Assembly: GCF_902499045.1 (NCBI RefSeq)
Contig: NZ_CABVPL010000013.1
Span: forward strand, 62,001-126,000
Source of the DNA: Burkholderia latens
GTDB taxonomy: Bacteria > Pseudomonadota > Gammaproteobacteria > Burkholderiales > Burkholderiaceae
DNA: 64,000 bases
Reading direction: 5' to 3'
How positions within the stretch are numbered: position 1 is the first letter of the stretch; each line of letters begins with the position of its first letter. Below the pieces are notes generated by a model. That model was not told the DNA's origin. It saw only the letters and a list, made by a program, of their open reading frames with translations, and did not search any database. Both the position numbers and the translations under genes were made by a program. Positions 62,177-64,000 of the stretch are shown here, one piece after another.

Positions 62177-62938
62177 ATGTTACTGAACAAAAGAAGCTTC
62201 GCCGCCTTGATGCTCCTGATCTCAATCTCGAGCCATGCGAGCGATGCGACGCCCGAGGTCAATAGTGAAAAACTGGGTGCGGTCAAGACCGTGACGGTCG
62301 TGTATCCCGGCAAAGCGGTATACATCGCATTCGGACCGTCGGGCCCCATTCATATCCCGGTCCCGATTCCAAGTGCAGGCGTAGTCGGAGCGCTCGCCAC
62401 GGGAGCCATCGCGGGCGCCCTCAACGCCGGGCTCGGCAAGAACGAAAACGACTCGCCGACATCACTTAACGACCTCGTGACGGCCAAATTGGGTGATACA
62501 GGGCTTAACCGGCGCTTCACCGACAGTATCGAGACGGTCCTGCGAAACCATGGCTTCGCCGTAAAGGAGGTCGATGCGTCATCACCAGGCCTGCCCACGA
62601 TCAAACCGGACGCGCGCCGCCTCTGGCAGGCAAGCGGCGCGCCCTATCAAGGGAGCGATGCGGTTTTGTTCATTCGCGTCGGAACAGGCTATGTAACCCC
62701 GGGAGCTCACCACCCGTACACGCGCAGAGTGATCGGCGACATCGTCATGTTCAAGAGCGACACATACGATGCCCTTCTCCGGCAGCATGTCAGTTGGAAG
62801 CAGTCCGACGACCCATACAGCTATCCGTCGATCGAATCGCTGGAAAGCGATCTCCAACATGCAGTCGATGGATTGAACGAAGGCCTGATGGCACAGGTTG
62901 ATCCGTTCAACAAGTTGTTCGACTCGCTTCAGCGCTAA
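62177..62938 (+). CDS. Secreted protein of unknown function
   Basis: A 253-residue exported protein. A signal peptide ends near ISSHASDA. The mature chain opens with a beta-rich stretch (VKTVTVVYPGKAVYIAFGPSGPIHIPVPIP), then a Gly/Ala segment (AGVVGALATGAIAGALNAGLG) that could touch a membrane, then a globular C-terminal half with RRFTDSIETVLRNHGFAVKEVD. I recognise no family; outer-membrane or lipid-contacting assembly proteins are one possibility. Codon use is clearly lower in GC than the rest of the window, pointing to transfer. Confidence 0.72.
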   Translation: MLLNKRSFAALMLLISISSHASDATPEVNSEKLGAVKTVTVVYPGKAVYIAFGPSGPIHIPVPIPSAGVVGALATGAIAGALNAGLGKNENDSPTSLNDLVTAKLGDTGLNRRFTDSIETVLRNHGFAVKEVDASSPGLPTIKPDARRLWQASGAPYQGSDAVLFIRVGTGYVTPGAHHPYTRRVIGDIVMFKSDTYDALLRQHVSWKQSDDPYSYPSIESLESDLQHAVDGLNEGLMAQVDPFNKLFDSLQR

Positions 62939-63137
62939 AGAATAGTGAAGCGCTCGCACGAGAGAAGTTGCCTGCGGAACAGTAGTGAGAAGCACATTCG
63001 CGACTCGCTCCTTTTACTCGTTGATAGCCAGGCGGCTACCCAAACTCGCGAACGAACAACCCAAAGCAAAACGCCGCCGCACTCCCGTGCGACGGCGTCA
63101 CATCACGCGCTACGCGCGCATCAGAACCGCAACAAAC

Positions 63138-64000
63138 TCACGCGACGCTGGAAAGATTCCGTTCCGCGACCTCGTCCACCGCTTCCTTGACGATCCCGAC
63201 GATCTCGTCGGCTTCCGCGCGCGTCATCACGAGCGGCGGCGCGAAACCCAGAATGTCGCCATGCGGCATCGCCCGCGCGATCACACCGCGCTGCAGCGCC
63301 GCGGCCGATACCTGCGCGCCGATCTTCAGCGCCGGATCGAACGGTGTGCGCGCATCCTTGTCGGCCATGAACTCGAGCGCGGCCAGCATCCCGACGCTGC
63401 GCACCTCGCCAACGAGCGGATGCGCGCCGAACGCATCGCGCAGCTTCGCGCCGAAATACGCGCCCACTTCGGCCGCGTTGCCGACGAGATTCTCACGCTC
63501 GAGAATTGCGAGGTTCGCGAGCGCGGCAGCCGCACACACCGGGTGGCCCGAATACGTCCAGCCGTGCCCCATCGGTCCGTGTTCCTGCGAACCGCGCGCG
63601 ATCACGTCCCACACCTTCTCGCCGACGATCACACCCGACAGCGGCGCGTAAGCACTCGTCAGCCCCTTCGCGACGGTAATCAGATCGGGCTCGATCCCGA
63701 AGTGCTGCGCGCCCATCTTCGAGCCGAGGCGCCCGAACCCGCAGACGACTTCGTCGGAGATCAGCAGAATGTCGTGCTTGCGCAGCACGGCCTGGATCGC
63801 GGGCCAGTAGCCGGCCGGCGGCTCGATGATGCCGCCCGTGCCCATCACCGGTTCGGCGATGAACGCGGCGATCGTGTCGGCGCCTTCGCGCGCGATCAGC
63901 TTCTCGAGTTCGTCGACGCAGTACGCGACGAACTGCGTTTCGCTCATGCCGGCCGGCGCCTTGCGATACCAGTGCGGACACACCGTATGCTTCACGCGGT
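63138..64000 (-). CDS. Class III aminotransferase (partial)
   Basis: The C-terminal ~287 residues of a PLP-dependent class III aminotransferase (the gene starts beyond the window). AAFIAEPVMGTGGIIEPPAGYW, the cofactor Asp in LLISDEVVCGFGRLG and the PLP-binding Lys in TVAKGLTSAYAPLS are intact. This subgroup transfers an amino group from polyamines, beta-alanine, taurine or omega-amino acids to pyruvate. The upstream two-thirds of its operon context lies outside the window, so substrate is open. Confidence 0.9.
   Translation of the reverse strand, partial: RVKHTVCPHWYRKAPAGMSETQFVAYCVDELEKLIAREGADTIAAFIAEPVMGTGGIIEPPAGYWPAIQAVLRKHDILLISDEVVCGFGRLGSKMGAQHFGIEPDLITVAKGLTSAYAPLSGVIVGEKVWDVIARGSQEHGPMGHGWTYSGHPVCAAAALANLAILERENLVGNAAEVGAYFGAKLRDAFGAHPLVGEVRSVGMLAALEFMADKDARTPFDPALKIGAQVSAAALQRGVIARAMPHGDILGFAPPLVMTRAEADEIVGIVKEAVDEVAERNLSSVA

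Overview
The window is high-GC DNA (roughly two-thirds G+C in most genes) with the gene content of an accessory replicon of Burkholderia, most likely the Burkholderia cepacia complex. The signs are ten LysR regulators, many orphan transporters and catabolic oxidoreductases, a trimeric opine/D-amino-acid-type dehydrogenase, a YdiJ-type flavoprotein, H-NS, a Burkholderia-type porin and an sfn/msu sulfone locus. The taxonomic call is inference from gene content and codon use. I saw no rRNA, tRNA, CRISPR array, transposase or phage gene.

Layout. 0-6 kb: a LysR regulator divergent from a three-subunit FAD/Fe-S dehydrogenase (overlapping genes), an orphan amino-acid binding protein and a second LysR. 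6-15 kb: a sugar-acid/alcohol block with a NIPSNAP protein, iron alcohol dehydrogenase, ACS-type MFS transporter, a decayed aldo/keto reductase beside its LysR, an alpha-ketoglutarate-semialdehyde dehydrogenase with an odd SDR, and an intact paralogue of the decayed reductase with an SRPBCC protein. 15-20 kb: class C beta-lactamase, an FlxA-like protein behind a sigma-28-like promoter, a 44-residue membrane protein and a YncE-like beta-propeller. 19.8-23.4 kb: broken DJ-1/PfpI and chloroperoxidase genes around an intact pair (saccharopine-dehydrogenase-like reductase and acetoacetate-decarboxylase-like protein), with two MerR-type 19-bp-spacer promoters.

23-34 kb: MFS transporter, H-NS, RmlD-like reductase, LysR/pirin/WrbA, a holin-like LrgA/LrgB pair, an HSL-type esterase, and Ohr with a TetR regulator sharing three copies of one palindromic operator. 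34-49 kb: ABC exporter, porin, small hypotheticals, LysR/EamA, LivJ-type binding protein, YdiJ-like D-2-hydroxyacid dehydrogenase divergent from a GcvA-like LysR, and LysR/LysE. 49-53 kb: msuE-sfnG behind a textbook sigma-54 promoter and the SfnR activator, for dimethyl sulfone use. 53-58.5 kb: Gly/Ala-rich lipoprotein, DhaK-DhaL kinase, DUF1330 protein and an MHS-type MFS transporter.

58.6-63.1 kb differs in composition from its surroundings. It carries two overlapping pirin genes, DoxX and a divergent LysR (a second LysR/pirin system in the window), plus a lower-GC secreted protein of unknown function. It looks acquired. The window ends inside a class III aminotransferase.

The main non-obvious signals are regulatory: the LysR palindrome shared by the dead and live aldo/keto reductases, the TetR operator triplet, the sigma-54 promoter, the paired MerR-type promoters, and three unrelated short tandem-repeat arrays placed downstream of genes.
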